DNA from: Negativicutes bacterium
GTDB lineage: Bacteria; Bacillota_C; Negativicutes; Sporomusales_B; JARLHX01
Direction: 5' to 3'
Assembly (NCBI GenBank): GCA_031292035.1
Contig: JARLHX010000125.1
Coordinates: forward strand, 11,763-75,762
DNA: 64,000 bases
Shown in pieces: positions 48,928 through 59,350 of the stretch; within the stretch, counting starts at the first letter, position 1; each line of letters begins with the position of its first letter. The notes beneath the pieces were generated by a model that saw nothing but the letters and a program-made list of their open reading frames with translations, made no database searches and was not told the DNA's origin. The translations under genes and the position numbers were made by a program.

Positions 48928-49187
48928 CAGCTCGGATCACTACTGCTGCGGAAACTTGTTGCCCTGCCGGATAATATCACAATAGACAAGTATGTTTTTT
49001 GTGAGATGTGCACATGGATTTATCAAGTATTATCTGTTAGTATTTGGGTAACAAATTATTCGTACAGATGAGCCCGCCGCCGAAAAAAGGTTTCCATTTT
49101 TAGCAATGGCGCTGAAAGCATTCCTTATGCAATCGGCGCTTTTGTGTTCACCGGGACTCATCCCGTGCTTTAGGGGAGGAATCGTAG

Positions 49188-50528
49188 ATGAGTAAACAGG
49201 AATTGCTTTCCGAAGTGAAAATGACGGGGCCGGTCTCGGATGGTCTGATGGCCAGGAAAGTCAATGCGGTCGCCCGCGGGATTTCTAATTCCACACCTAT
49301 TTTTGTAAAAGAAGCCCGTGGGGCCGTCATCACCGATGTCAACGGACAGGAGTTTCTTGACTTTTATGCCGGTATCAGCACCCTTAATGTCGGTCATTGC
49401 CCGGAGCCGGTGGTCAAGGCGATCCAGGAGCAGGCGGCTAAATTGATTCACTCCTGTTTCATGGTAACCATGTATGAACCCTATGTAGCTTTTGCCGAGA
49501 TGCTCAATTCGATCATTCCAGGCAATTTCGCCAAGAAGACCATGTTTGCCAACAGCGGCGCCGAAGCGGTTGAGAATGCCATCAAGATTGCCCGCCATTA
49601 TACTAAGAAAACCGGCATTATTGCTTTTGAGTGCGCCTTCCACGGCCGGACCCTGATGACCATGAGCCTGACCAGCAAGGTCAAACCTTACAAATACGGC
49701 TTTGGGCCTTTTGCGCCCGATATATATAAAGTTCCCTCCGCTTATTGTTACCGCTGCTATTACCGGTCCACATATCCTGGCTGCGGGCTACACTGCCTGG
49801 AGAATTTTGAACGGTTTTTTGCCGCGGAAATTGACGCCGAGCATATTGCTGCGATGATCATTGAACCGGTTCAGGGTGAAGGCGGCTTTATCGTCCCGCC
49901 GCCTGAATTTTTGCCAGGTCTGAAATCCATCTGTGAGAAAAAGGGAATTCTGTTTATCGCCGACGAGGTCCAGGCCGGGTTTGCCAGGACCGGGAAAATG
50001 TTTGCCATTGAGCACTGGGGCGTTGAACCTGACTTGACGACCACCGCCAAATCAATTGCCGCCGGAATGCCGCTGAGTGCGGTGACCGGAAGGGCGGAGG
50101 TGATGGATGCTCCGGACCCGGGTAATATCGGGGGAACTTATGGCGGCAACCCGTTGGCCTGCGCCGCCGGGATCGAAACAGTCCACTATATTCAGGACAA
50201 TGATTTGTGTGCCCGGGCGGAGGAAATCGGACGCCAGTCCATGCAAAGGCTCAAGGCCCTGCAGGAAAAATGTGACGCCATCGGCGATGTCCGCGGCCTG
50301 GGGGCGATGTCGGCCATTGAATTGGTCAAGGACCGCAAGACCAAGGAACCGGATAAAGAGCTGACCGCCAGAGTGGTGAAAGATTGTCTGGCACAAGGGC
50401 TTATTGTGATCAGTGCCGGCATCTTCGGCAATGTCATCCGGCTGCTGATTCCGCTGGTGGTCACCGACGAACAGCTGGACCGGGGGCTCAGCATTTTAGA
50501 GAATAGTCTGCTCAAGGCCACCCACTGA
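49188..50528 (+). CDS. class III PLP-dependent aminotransferase (GABA/omega-amino-acid type)
   Basis: A 446-residue aminotransferase resembling 4-aminobutyrate aminotransferase. The PLP-binding lysine is Lys288 (TTTAKSIAAGMPLS), the cofactor-phosphate site is NSGAEAVENAIKIAR near residue 120, and the Asp of IADEVQAGFARTGKMF is present. An unusual Cys-containing insert (YCYRCYYRSTYPGCGLHC) near residue 187-204 is seen in some anaerobe members. It likely transfers the amino group of an omega-amino acid such as GABA, beta-alanine or taurine. ATG behind TAGGGGAGG, downstream of a PucR regulator. Confidence 0.9.
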   Translation: MSKQELLSEVKMTGPVSDGLMARKVNAVARGISNSTPIFVKEARGAVITDVNGQEFLDFYAGISTLNVGHCPEPVVKAIQEQAAKLIHSCFMVTMYEPYVAFAEMLNSIIPGNFAKKTMFANSGAEAVENAIKIARHYTKKTGIIAFECAFHGRTLMTMSLTSKVKPYKYGFGPFAPDIYKVPSAYCYRCYYRSTYPGCGLHCLENFERFFAAEIDAEHIAAMIIEPVQGEGGFIVPPPEFLPGLKSICEKKGILFIADEVQAGFARTGKMFAIEHWGVEPDLTTTAKSIAAGMPLSAVTGRAEVMDAPDPGNIGGTYGGNPLACAAGIETVHYIQDNDLCARAEEIGRQSMQRLKALQEKCDAIGDVRGLGAMSAIELVKDRKTKEPDKELTARVVKDCLAQGLIVISAGIFGNVIRLLIPLVVTDEQLDRGLSILENSLLKATH

Positions 50529-50563
50529 CTTTAACGCGACAATCTAATGTTTTACAGGCAAAG

Positions 50564-50607
50564 ACGCTTGTCGGCTACTATCATAGTGGCCGGTAGGCGT
50601 TTTTATA
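50564..50607 (+). terminator. hairpin with T tract after the aminotransferase gene
   Basis: Interrupted stem (ACGC/GCGT, CGGC/GCCG, ACTA/TAGT) followed by TTTTTATA. It may reduce read-through into the ABC transporter genes. Confidence 0.7.
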
Positions 50608-50636
50608 TATTGTCATAATAATAAGGAGGTATGGTT

Positions 50637-51890
50637 GTGAAAAAAGGGTTATTCCTCATTTTGTGCTTTATCCTTATCCTGCCGCTTATCTTGACCGGAT
50701 GTGGCAACCAGGCCGAAAAACGCGACTATTATAAAGTCGGAGTTATTACTTCGTTGTCCGGGTCGGAAGCTTATGGCGGCAATGTCACTCGCCGCGGTTA
50801 TGAACTATGGTCTGAGACCGTCAACAAAAAAGGCGGCATCAAAGTCGGCGACAAGTCCTATCAGGTCAAACTGATTTTCGCCGACGACCAGAGTGATCCC
50901 AACGCCGCCGCCGACGCAGCGCAACGAATGATTACTTCGGAAAAAGTTGATTTCATTTTAGGGCCATACACCAGCGGCGTCACCATGGCTGTGGCTCCTA
51001 TCCTGGAGAAGTACAAAGTGCCGATGATCACCGGTTCAGCGGAATCGCCGCTCATCTGGAAACAAAAATTCAAATATACCTTTGGCACCATTCCGGCAGT
51101 TGACCTGACCGGGAGCACGCCGATTAGCACTTTGACCAAAGAAGTGCAGCCTACCCCCAAAACGATCGCCATTCTCGGTGTCAACGATCCCTTTTCCAAA
51201 GCAGTAGCCGAAGCCTTTAAGGCTGCTGCCGAAAAAGACGGCTTAACAGTGGTCAAGTATGATATTGTGCCGGCAGGAACCGACTTTACACCGCTGATCA
51301 GTGCCATCAAGGGGATGAATCCTGATATTCTCGCCGTAGGCGGCCATGAAAAAGAACACATGGAGATCGTCAAGGCCTCTAAATCACTCGGCTTTATGCC
51401 CAAGGTATTTCTGATGCATTATGGGATCACCACTCCTGACTTTATCAAGAACCTGGGTAAAGACTCCGATTTTGTCATGGGTGCGACTACCTGGACGCCG
51501 GACCTGAACTACAAAGACGCCGTGTTTGGCTCCACCAAGGAATATGTAGAGGCTGCCAAGATTCGTTATGGTACTACTCCTGACTATACCGAAGCCGCCT
51601 GTGCCGCGACTGGTGAAATTTTCGCCGCCGCGCTGGCTAAAATTAACGCTCCGCCGGCGCTGACCGAAGAACAACGCGAACAGCTGGCAAAAGCGCTGGA
51701 AACAGTGAAGCTGGACTCGACGCTGTACGGACCGATTCAGTTCGCCACCGATGGCAACTGGTATCACAACAATACCGGCCTGAGGGCTCTGACCATTCAG
51801 TTGATGAGCGGGGACCAAGTCATCGTCGGGCCGAAAGATGTCAAACTGAAAGATCCTGTTTATCCCGTCCCGGCAATGAGTTCCCGCTAA
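50637..51890 (+). CDS. ABC transporter substrate-binding lipoprotein, branched-chain amino acid (LivJ/K) family
   Basis: A 417-residue exported receptor. The lipoprotein signal ends in the lipobox LTGC with the modified Cys at residue 22. The mature part has the type I periplasmic-binding fold of the Leu/Ile/Val family (KVGVITSLSGSEAYGG, FILGPYTSGVTMAVAPILE). It captures the substrate for the permease and ATPases that follow. The GTG at 50637 is seven bases from AAGGAGG; an ATG at 50631 is only one base away. The ligand may be an amino compound processed by the neighbouring aminotransferase. Confidence 0.93.
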   Translation: MKKGLFLILCFILILPLILTGCGNQAEKRDYYKVGVITSLSGSEAYGGNVTRRGYELWSETVNKKGGIKVGDKSYQVKLIFADDQSDPNAAADAAQRMITSEKVDFILGPYTSGVTMAVAPILEKYKVPMITGSAESPLIWKQKFKYTFGTIPAVDLTGSTPISTLTKEVQPTPKTIAILGVNDPFSKAVAEAFKAAAEKDGLTVVKYDIVPAGTDFTPLISAIKGMNPDILAVGGHEKEHMEIVKASKSLGFMPKVFLMHYGITTPDFIKNLGKDSDFVMGATTWTPDLNYKDAVFGSTKEYVEAAKIRYGTTPDYTEAACAATGEIFAAALAKINAPPALTEEQREQLAKALETVKLDSTLYGPIQFATDGNWYHNNTGLRALTIQLMSGDQVIVGPKDVKLKDPVYPVPAMSSR

Positions 51891-51983
51891 GGGTTTCCTG
51901 AATGTCTGGCGAGTCGCCGCGGAAGACCACGGTGCATGTGGCGGCTCGCTAAAGATGTTGATACTAACAAGGAGGTGATGGAC

Positions 51984-52856
51984 ATGGAACTGATTGTCCA
52001 AACGCTGATCAACGGGTTATTGATCGGGGGAATTTTCATCATGATCGCCGTCGGTTTTTCGTTGGCCTTTGGCGTCATGGATATCATCGATTTCGCAGTC
52101 GGCGAATGGGTCATGCTGGGAGCGTTCATGGCTTATTGGATGCAGACTTTGCTTGGCGTTGATCCACTATTGCTGACCCCCGTTATTCTTCTGACTTTTG
52201 GGTTGGTAGGCTACTTCTTCCAGCCGGTTTTACAGAGTATTATCAACATCAAGCACCGGAGCGCCGCCCTGATGGCGCTGGCCTTTACGTTCGGGTTGTC
52301 CACCTTTTTCCGGGGAACGGCATTGACTTTATGGGGCTTTAACAACCGCAATATCACGACCTTCTTATCAGAGCAAAGTATCACGATTTTTGGTATCACA
52401 TTGCCGGCCTTGCGGCTGGCGGCTACAGCCACGGCGATCTTAACAACGGTCGCTTTCATGCTTTTTCTCAACAAGACCCGGACCGGGATTGCCATTCGCG
52501 CCGCGGCTGAGAATAAGACGGTGGCGGGGCTGATGGGTATTGACGGCAAAAATGTCTCCCGCCTTGTGTATGCAATTTATGCCGCCCTGACCGGCATGGC
52601 TGGCGTTTTTATCGGCGCTATTTTCTCCGTCAACCCCGATATGGGGCTGCGGTATACGGCATTTGCCTTTTTCGTGGTGGTGGTGGGCGGTATGGGCTCG
52701 CTATCCGGGGCGATCGTCGCCGGACTGCTGCTGGGGCTGCTCGCCAGTTTCGTATCGGTATATGTCGGCGGAAGCTATATATTCTTGATTCTATTCATGT
52801 TCCTTTACCTGGTTCTCATCTTTTTGCCGAAAGGCGTTTTGGGTAAAGGCCTGTGA
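51984..52856 (+). CDS. livH: branched-chain amino acid ABC transporter permease LivH-type
   Basis: A 290-residue integral membrane protein with about eight helices, the LivH member of the permease pair. Typical blocks are NGLLIGGIFIMIAVGFSLAF near the start and the cytoplasmic coupling segment RTGIAIRAAAENKTVAGLMG near residue 175. The ATG at 51984 is eight bases from AAGGAGG and is preferred over 51936 and 51978. Second gene of the transporter operon. Confidence 0.93.
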   Translation: MELIVQTLINGLLIGGIFIMIAVGFSLAFGVMDIIDFAVGEWVMLGAFMAYWMQTLLGVDPLLLTPVILLTFGLVGYFFQPVLQSIINIKHRSAALMALAFTFGLSTFFRGTALTLWGFNNRNITTFLSEQSITIFGITLPALRLAATATAILTTVAFMLFLNKTRTGIAIRAAAENKTVAGLMGIDGKNVSRLVYAIYAALTGMAGVFIGAIFSVNPDMGLRYTAFAFFVVVVGGMGSLSGAIVAGLLLGLLASFVSVYVGGSYIFLILFMFLYLVLIFLPKGVLGKGL

Positions 52857-52869
52857 AAGGGGGCTGTTG

Positions 52870-53847
52870 GTGTTGACGTCCTTTAACAAAGCACAACTGA
52901 CTAAATACGGTTTGCTTGCACTGCTACTCTTGGCGATGCCGCTCGTGATGCCTGTTTTCTGGGTGCGGATCGTGACCGGGGTCTTTATGTGGGTGGGTTT
53001 GGCTTTGAGCTGGAACATGATTGGCGGCTATATGGGGTATGTCAGTTTTGGCCACGGAGCCTTTTTTGGTCTCGGAGCCTATATCACCGGACTGCTCATG
53101 AGTGTACAGGGGCTGCCCTTTCTCCCTTCGATGATCGTTGCCGGCATTCTGACCTGTGCGTTCGCCGGTGTGGTAGGAGCCATCACCCTGCGGTTGAATG
53201 GAGCCTACTTCGCCATCGGAACCTGGGCCTTTGCCGAGATGATGCGGCAATTGGTGCTGGTACTGCCTTTTACCGGCGGCTCTTACGGCTTGCGGCTGCC
53301 GCCGGAAGTGAATGAGACGCTGTTTTACTTTATTATGCTGGCTCTGGCGCTGATTGTGCTGGCCTGTGGCTACATTATGTTCGAAAAGAGTTCTTTTGGG
53401 CTGAAAGTACGGGCTATCCGGGAGGAGGAAACGGCGGCACAGACCCTGGGCGTAAATACAGTGCTGGTCAAAATCTATGTATTTGCCGTTAGTGCGTTGT
53501 TTCCCGGCCTGATTGGCGGGGCGTATGCCTATTGGATGACCTTTATCCATCCTGATAGTGTCCTCGGGCCGCTGGTCGCCGATCAGATGGTGGTCATGGT
53601 CCTCCTGGGCGGGATTGGGACGGTATTTGGCCCTATTGTCGGTGCCGCGGTGATGTATATCGGCAACCGGATCATTTGGGTCACCTGGGGCGACAGTTCG
53701 AGCTATCTCATCATTCTGGGACTGGCCATCTGCCTGATTATTCGTTTCCTGCCGGAAGGACTGATCAATCTTCGTTTTATCAGTAGATTCCGGGCGCTTA
53801 AAACGGCGGTAGGCGGGTTAACCGCGCGAGAGGAGGTCCCCAAATGA
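52870..53847 (+). CDS. livM: branched-chain amino acid ABC transporter permease LivM-type
   Basis: A 325-residue membrane protein with about nine helices. LivM features are the early GYMGYVSFGHGAFFGLGAYI block and the coupling segment SSFGLKVRAIREEETAAQTL near residue 180. A TTG three bases upstream is an alternative start; the GTG at 52870 has better spacing to AAAGGGGG. The last four bases overlap livG, giving translational coupling. Confidence 0.93.
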   Translation: MLTSFNKAQLTKYGLLALLLLAMPLVMPVFWVRIVTGVFMWVGLALSWNMIGGYMGYVSFGHGAFFGLGAYITGLLMSVQGLPFLPSMIVAGILTCAFAGVVGAITLRLNGAYFAIGTWAFAEMMRQLVLVLPFTGGSYGLRLPPEVNETLFYFIMLALALIVLACGYIMFEKSSFGLKVRAIREEETAAQTLGVNTVLVKIYVFAVSALFPGLIGGAYAYWMTFIHPDSVLGPLVADQMVVMVLLGGIGTVFGPIVGAAVMYIGNRIIWVTWGDSSSYLIILGLAICLIIRFLPEGLINLRFISRFRALKTAVGGLTAREEVPK

Positions 53848-54589
53848 GCCTGATCACGATCAAGGATCTAAACCATTCTTTCGGGGGACTGAAAGCGGTA
53901 TCGGATTTTAGCCTGTCTGCCGACGAGCGGACCGTCCATGGAGTTATCGGCCCTAACGGCGCAGGGAAAACCACCTTGTTCAATCTGATTACCGGCTTGT
54001 ATAAACCAAGCCGGGGCGAGATTCTGTTTAAAGAACTTAATATCGCCGGAAAAAAGCCGTACCAGATTTCCCGGATGGGGATTGCAAGAACCTTTCAAAA
54101 TCTGAGACTGTTTAGTGATCTGACAGTACTGGAGAATATTCAGGTCGGCCGGTTGAACCACAAGAATCATCTTGGGGGAGTTTCGCGCACCGTGGCGGAT
54201 GAAGGCCACATTGTTCAGGATTTGCTTGATATGGTCGGCCTTTCCAATCGGGCCGAAGAAAAGGCCAGCAACCTGCCTTATGGTCAGCAGCGCAAACTGG
54301 AAATTGCCCGGGCGCTGGCCACCCAGCCGGAGGTATTGCTCCTTGACGAGCCGGCGGCGGGAATGAATCCCAAAGAAGTGATGAATCTGGTGGAACTCAT
54401 CCGGCAGATCAAGTTTGAATATAAGCTTACAATTATCTTAATTGAGCACCAGATGAAACTGGTGGATGAACTATGTGATCACATTACGGTGATGAATTTC
54501 GGGCAGGTGATTGCCCGCGGATTGCCGAAGGAAATCAAGGAAGATCCGCTGGTTATCAAAGCCTACCTGGGGCTGGGAGATGTCGGCTG

Positions 54590-54590
<1 letters not shown>
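53844..54590 (+). CDS. livG: branched-chain amino acid ABC transporter ATP-binding protein LivG
   Basis: A 248-residue ATPase. Walker A GPNGAGKTT is near residue 38, the signature region reads LPYGQQRKLEIARAL near 148 (YGQQR rather than the common SGGQ, normal for LivG), and Walker B is LLLDEPAAGMNP. It powers the LivH/LivM channel together with LivF. ATG start overlaps livM, and its stop overlaps the livF start by one base. Confidence 0.95.
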
Positions 54591-55306
<716 letters not shown>

Positions 55307-55348
55307 GCGGCAATTAGTGGTTGAGCCGCATTGAAAGGGGTTGTAGCG

Positions 55349-56506
55349 GTGAACGAATTCGTGTTTCGGATGCCAACCAGAGTCCTTTTTGGAGTGGAAG
55401 CAGAAAAAAATGTTTTGAGTATCTGCAACAGTCAGAAATGGTCTAAGATTTTTGTCGTTACCGGAAAAACCTCCACGAAGAAGTCGCCGCACCTGAATGG
55501 TATTGTCGAATCGCTAAAAGGCTCAGGCATTCAGGTGGAGGTTTTTTCCGAGGTTGAGGCCGATCCAAGCGTGGAAACAGTCGATGAAGGCGGCGCAAAA
55601 CTGCTGGCGTTTGGGGCAGACGCAGTGTTGGCTTTTGGCGGAGGCAGTCCAATGGACGCGGCAAAATCGATGACCCTCGTCGCCGCGAACGGAGGCTCGA
55701 TTGCCGATTATTTACGCGGCAAGCGGTCGATAGCCCGTAAGGGCGTGCCACTGATTTGCCTTCCCACCACCGCCGGAACCGGCAGCGAAGTGACCGCGGC
55801 GGCGGTGACCACCGACAAGCACAGCAAGGAAAAAATCGGGATCTCCCACGACTTCCTGATGCCGATGTTCGCGATCATTGACCCGGCTTTACATGTCAGC
55901 ATGCCGCCGGCTGTCACCGCTACGACCGGTATCGATGCTCTCACACATGCCATCGAAGCCTATGTCGCGGTAAAAGCCAATCCGGTCACCGACGGACTTG
56001 CCCTGCAGGCCATCACCATGATCGGAAAAAATTTGCGGCGGGCCTATAGTAGCGGCGACGACCTGGAGGCGCGGAGCAATATGGCGCTGGCCAGCCTGAT
56101 CGCCGGTGGAGCCTTTACCAACGCCGGCCTGGGAGCGGTGCATGCCATCGCCCATCCGCTTGGAGCCCAGTTTGGTATCTCCCACGGCATGGCCAATGGC
56201 ATCATGTTGCCCTATGTGATGGAATACTGCATGGTGGCGAACTATGCTAAGTTTCGCGATATCGCAGCAGCCCTGGGGGAGGATGTTTACGGTCAATCAG
56301 AGCAGGCTGCGGCAGGTAAATCGGTCGCTGCGGTCAATAAGCTGAAGGCCGCAATCGGGATAGCCAACAAGCTGGCAGAAGTCAATGTTTCCCGCGATGC
56401 ACTGGAAAGTATCGCGAAAGACGCTGCGACCTACCGGTTGCTGCCCAACAGTCCGCGGCAGCTGGCGATCGAAGACCTGCGCATTATTATCGCTAACGCG
56501 TTATGA
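55349..56506 (+). CDS. iron-containing (type III) alcohol dehydrogenase
   Basis: A 385-residue NAD(P)-dependent dehydrogenase. The nucleotide site is AFGGGSPMDAAKSM near residue 95. Metal ligands are the Asp and His of TGIDALTHAIEAY and the two His of HAIAHPLGAQFGISHG. After aminotransferase and transporter genes it would reduce the semialdehyde formed by transamination to an alcohol, for example succinate semialdehyde to 4-hydroxybutyrate or sulfoacetaldehyde to isethionate; the true substrate is unknown. The GTG at 55349 has AAAGGGG eight bases upstream and is preferred over a TTG at 55331. Confidence 0.92.
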   Translation: MNEFVFRMPTRVLFGVEAEKNVLSICNSQKWSKIFVVTGKTSTKKSPHLNGIVESLKGSGIQVEVFSEVEADPSVETVDEGGAKLLAFGADAVLAFGGGSPMDAAKSMTLVAANGGSIADYLRGKRSIARKGVPLICLPTTAGTGSEVTAAAVTTDKHSKEKIGISHDFLMPMFAIIDPALHVSMPPAVTATTGIDALTHAIEAYVAVKANPVTDGLALQAITMIGKNLRRAYSSGDDLEARSNMALASLIAGGAFTNAGLGAVHAIAHPLGAQFGISHGMANGIMLPYVMEYCMVANYAKFRDIAAALGEDVYGQSEQAAAGKSVAAVNKLKAAIGIANKLAEVNVSRDALESIAKDAATYRLLPNSPRQLAIEDLRIIIANAL

Positions 56507-56541
56507 CTTGTTCGAGGAACGGGATATAGGGAATTAACAGC

Positions 56542-56572
56542 AAAAAAGAAGCCTGGGAAGGTTTCTTTTTTT
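56542..56572 (+). terminator. Rho-independent terminator of the transporter/dehydrogenase operon
   Basis: Stem AAAAAAGAAGCCT/AGGTTTCTTTTTT with a four-base loop and a T run. Confidence 0.85.
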
Positions 56573-56761
56573 GCTAGGCGGGGCGACTTCTTGTTCCAAT
56601 ATTCACACATTTTTTGATTGCATTTTGGCGAAAGTCAGCATATACTTAGTGGTGAAAACAGGCGGATATTTTATGTTACATGTATGACATCATACAAGTT
56701 GTAACGCCTGACAAATCGGGATGGCTAAAAGAAAGAATTTTGGATGAGGGGGAGTAGTCTG

Positions 56762-57814
56762 ATGGCTAACAAACACGTGTTTCCGGTGGAAAGATTGCGG
56801 CGTTTTATGGAAGAGGCGCTGGCGACTCTCGGGATGCCGGCTGCAGAGGCGACAATTGTTGCTGACAACTTAATCAAAGCCGATCTGTGGGGACTGGGAA
56901 CCCATGGAGTCAGTCGGTTTCCGGTCTATTTCAAGCGGATGCAGGAGGGGGCTGTCAATCCCTGCCCTGATATCAAGATCAGCAATCCCTGGCCGGCCGT
57001 GCTCGCGGTTGATGGCGACAACGGTCCGGGGGCGGTAGTCGGGGTCAGGGCATTGGAGGAGGCCATGGTGCTGGCCGAAAAGTATGGCCTGGCTGCAGCT
57101 GGGATCAAAATGACCAACCATTTTGGCGCGGCTGGCTATTATTGCGATATTGCCGCCAAACAAAACTACATAACCATTATCCTTGCCGATTCACCGGCAT
57201 CGATTCCCCCTTGGGGCGGCAAACAGGCTTATTTCGGTACAAATCCTATCGCCATCGGCCTGCCGCGGCGGGAACAACCTCCGGTAATCGTCGATTTGGC
57301 GACCAGCATTGTCGCCAGGGGGAAAATTATTTCCGCTGCTAAAAAGGGTGAAACCATTCCGGAAGGGTGGGCGATGGATAAAGACGGAGTACCGACAACC
57401 GACGCCCAGGCGGCTTTGGCCGGGACCCTGCTGCCAATGGCTGGTCCGAAAGGGTATGCCCTGGGGCTGGCTGTGGAGCATCTGGCCGGTGTGCTGACTG
57501 GGTCGGCGTTCGGCCGGGATGTGGCTTGGCAGTATAGTGAAGAGCAGAAGCCTTCCAACGTCGGCAACATTTTGATTGTGATCCGGGCTGACGCCTTTAT
57601 GGGTCTGGATGAGTATTATGATCGCACTGAGAAGTTTTGCCACGAAATCAAGGGTTGTGAGAAAGCGGCCGGGGTTGACGAGATTTTTCTCCCTGGCGAA
57701 CGCAAGCGGGCTTCGGAGCGGATTGTTGCCGAGAAAGGCATCGAGGTGGCAGGATCCCTCCTGGAGGAACTGCAAGCCATTGCCTGGTCCTGCGGGCTGT
57801 CGCTCGATAAATAA
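56762..57814 (+). CDS. Ldh-family (malate/L-lactate/sulfolactate-type) NAD(P)-dependent oxidoreductase
   Basis: A 350-residue member of the MDH2/LDH2 family, unrelated to classical Rossmann malate dehydrogenases, which oxidises 2-hydroxyacids. Typical motifs are the early ADLWGLGTHGVSRFPVY, MTNHFGAAGYYCDIAA with the catalytic His near residue 118, FGTNPIAIGLPR and GPKGYALGLAVEHLAG. Relatives act on malate, ureidoglycolate, sulfolactate or 2,3-diketogulonate. The ATG at 56762 follows GAGGGGGAG. It heads the last cluster in the window, ahead of a GntR regulator. Confidence 0.92.
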   Translation: MANKHVFPVERLRRFMEEALATLGMPAAEATIVADNLIKADLWGLGTHGVSRFPVYFKRMQEGAVNPCPDIKISNPWPAVLAVDGDNGPGAVVGVRALEEAMVLAEKYGLAAAGIKMTNHFGAAGYYCDIAAKQNYITIILADSPASIPPWGGKQAYFGTNPIAIGLPRREQPPVIVDLATSIVARGKIISAAKKGETIPEGWAMDKDGVPTTDAQAALAGTLLPMAGPKGYALGLAVEHLAGVLTGSAFGRDVAWQYSEEQKPSNVGNILIVIRADAFMGLDEYYDRTEKFCHEIKGCEKAAGVDEIFLPGERKRASERIVAEKGIEVAGSLLEELQAIAWSCGLSLDK

Positions 57815-57858
57815 AATTTCGCTTGTTCGAATCAGCCGGATTCAGGGGGGATTGGTCA

Positions 57859-58569
57859 TTGAATGATTTCCAGCCGGTGAGTGAAACCACTCGCCTGTCA
57901 GAAAAGGTGTTTTTCCAGATCCGGGAGGCGATCGCCTCCGGAAAATATCGGTCTGGTGATAAATTGCCTTCAGAAAATGAGCTGGCTGATGCCTTCAAGG
58001 TGAGCCGGACATCGATCAGGGAAGCCATGAAGATGCTGGCCGGCCAGGGATTGGTCAGCGTCCGGCGGGGACTCGGCGCATTTGTTGCCGAATGCGGTGA
58101 TTCTTCTTATCTCAAGGATGTGCAAACCATCTTGTCCCAGGAAAAAGAAAATATTCTGGAACTGTTCCAGATCAGGAAGATTCTTGAGACCGAAGCCGCG
58201 GCCTGGGCCGCCCAAAAGGCCCGGCCTGAAGATCTGGAAAAGATGGAGAAGCTGCTGGCGGAGTCCGAGGTCCTGGCGAAAGACTCGCAATACAACCGGC
58301 AGAAGCTCAATGAAATTAACTCCGAGTTTCACTATGTGCTGGTCAAGGCCGCCGGCAATCGTACTTTGGAAAAGGTTATGATCGGCCTCATGGACATGCT
58401 GACCGAAGTCAGGGATATTACCCTGCAATTGCCTGGCAGGCATCTGGGGTCGGTGGCTGGTCACCGGCAGCTGCTCGCAGCCATCCGGGGGGGAGACGCC
58501 CCCAGGGCCAGGACCTGTATGGCCAAACACTTGAAGGCGGTAGAAGACATCATCAGAAAGATGCAGTAG
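57859..58569 (+). CDS. GntR-family regulator, FadR subfamily
   Basis: A 236-residue regulator. The N-terminal winged helix (about 8-75) has the GntR pattern GDKLPSENELADAFKVSRTS followed by VRRGLGAFV. The C-terminal FCD-type helical domain (about 90-230) carries metal/ligand positions such as EFHYVLVKAAGNRTL and a late GHRQLLAAIRGGD. FCD regulators usually bind a carboxylate from the pathway they control, and the flanking dehydrogenase and anion carriers are the likely regulon. TTG start at 57859 with GGGGGG upstream; the longer frame from 57823 lacks a site. Confidence 0.9.
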   Translation: MNDFQPVSETTRLSEKVFFQIREAIASGKYRSGDKLPSENELADAFKVSRTSIREAMKMLAGQGLVSVRRGLGAFVAECGDSSYLKDVQTILSQEKENILELFQIRKILETEAAAWAAQKARPEDLEKMEKLLAESEVLAKDSQYNRQKLNEINSEFHYVLVKAAGNRTLEKVMIGLMDMLTEVRDITLQLPGRHLGSVAGHRQLLAAIRGGDAPRARTCMAKHLKAVEDIIRKMQ

Positions 58570-58598
58570 AGAAAACGAAACAATAAGGAGGCTAACAA

Positions 58599-59345
58599 AT
58601 GCTTGTCGATCAGGAAAAGTGTATAGGTTGTGGAATCTGTATTCCCTATTGTCCGGCTCAGGCCATCTCGCTGGTAAACAAAAAGGCTGTCGTTGATCAG
58701 GACGAGTGCCTGGAATGTGGCAACTGTTTTCGTAACGACGTGGTTCCCTGCCCGCGGGTGGCGTTCTATGAAAAACCGGGTATCTACGAAGAGACGCGGG
58801 GCATTCGCCGTTTTTTCAGCGACCCCACTACCACTCACTCTGTGACCAAGGTTCCCGGCCGGGGAACGGAAGAGGTCAAGACCAATGATGTGACCGGCAG
58901 GGTATGCCGGGGAGAAATCGGTATTGCAGTGGAGATGGGACGGCCCTGTCTCGGTACGACGATGATCGAGTTCGAAAAAATGACCATGGCCCTGGGGGAA
59001 ATCGGCGTGGTGTTTGAAGAAGCAAATCCGTTGACCCAGCTGATGATTGATAAGAAAAAAGGCCTGATTGACCCCAAATACAAAAACGAGAAACTGGTTT
59101 CGGCCATCATTGAATTTGGCGCACCGATCGATCAGCTCATCCCTATTTTGACCAAGGTGACGGAAGTGGCAGGAAGTCTGGATACCGTCTTTTCTTTAGA
59201 TGTGATGGGTTGTTTTGATGCAGACGGCTCGCTGCCGATATTGCCGCTACTTGAGAAGCTGGGCATCAAGCCTCGCTGCAACTCCAAAGTTAATCTGGGC
59301 ATGGGACGCCCCTATAAAATCGAACGCCAGAGCAAGGAGGCATAG
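58599..59345 (+). CDS. 2[4Fe-4S] ferredoxin-domain protein with unknown C-terminal domain
   Basis: A 248-residue protein. Residues 1-55 form a ferredoxin domain with CIGCGICIPYCPAQAI and a second set CLECGNCFRNDVVPCP, in which extra residues separate the third and fourth cysteines. The remaining 190 residues are not recognised. They include GRVCRGEIGIAVEMGRPCLG, and a late domain contains MGCFDADGSLPILP. With the gene six bases downstream it seems to form a two-gene unit, perhaps an Fe-S enzyme acting on the acid taken up by the DASS carriers. ATG behind AAGGAGG. Confidence 0.75.
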   Translation: MLVDQEKCIGCGICIPYCPAQAISLVNKKAVVDQDECLECGNCFRNDVVPCPRVAFYEKPGIYEETRGIRRFFSDPTTTHSVTKVPGRGTEEVKTNDVTGRVCRGEIGIAVEMGRPCLGTTMIEFEKMTMALGEIGVVFEEANPLTQLMIDKKKGLIDPKYKNEKLVSAIIEFGAPIDQLIPILTKVTEVAGSLDTVFSLDVMGCFDADGSLPILPLLEKLGIKPRCNSKVNLGMGRPYKIERQSKEA

Positions 59346-59350
59346 TTATT

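Noticed and set aside
49108..49145. Hairpin-like GCGC/GCGC plus GCAT/ATGC before the aminotransferase gene
   Set aside because: Only two short 4-bp stems separated by an internal loop; too weak to call a terminator or attenuator.
56620..56660. TTGGCGAAAGTCAGC as a third sigma-54 site upstream of the Ldh-family gene
   Set aside because: The GG-GC spacing is 11 instead of 12 and the TTGC element is absent.
57820..57850. TTCGAATC resembling a tRNA T-loop
   Set aside because: No acceptor stem, D-loop or anticodon arm can be drawn around it; it lies just upstream of the GntR gene's TTG start.
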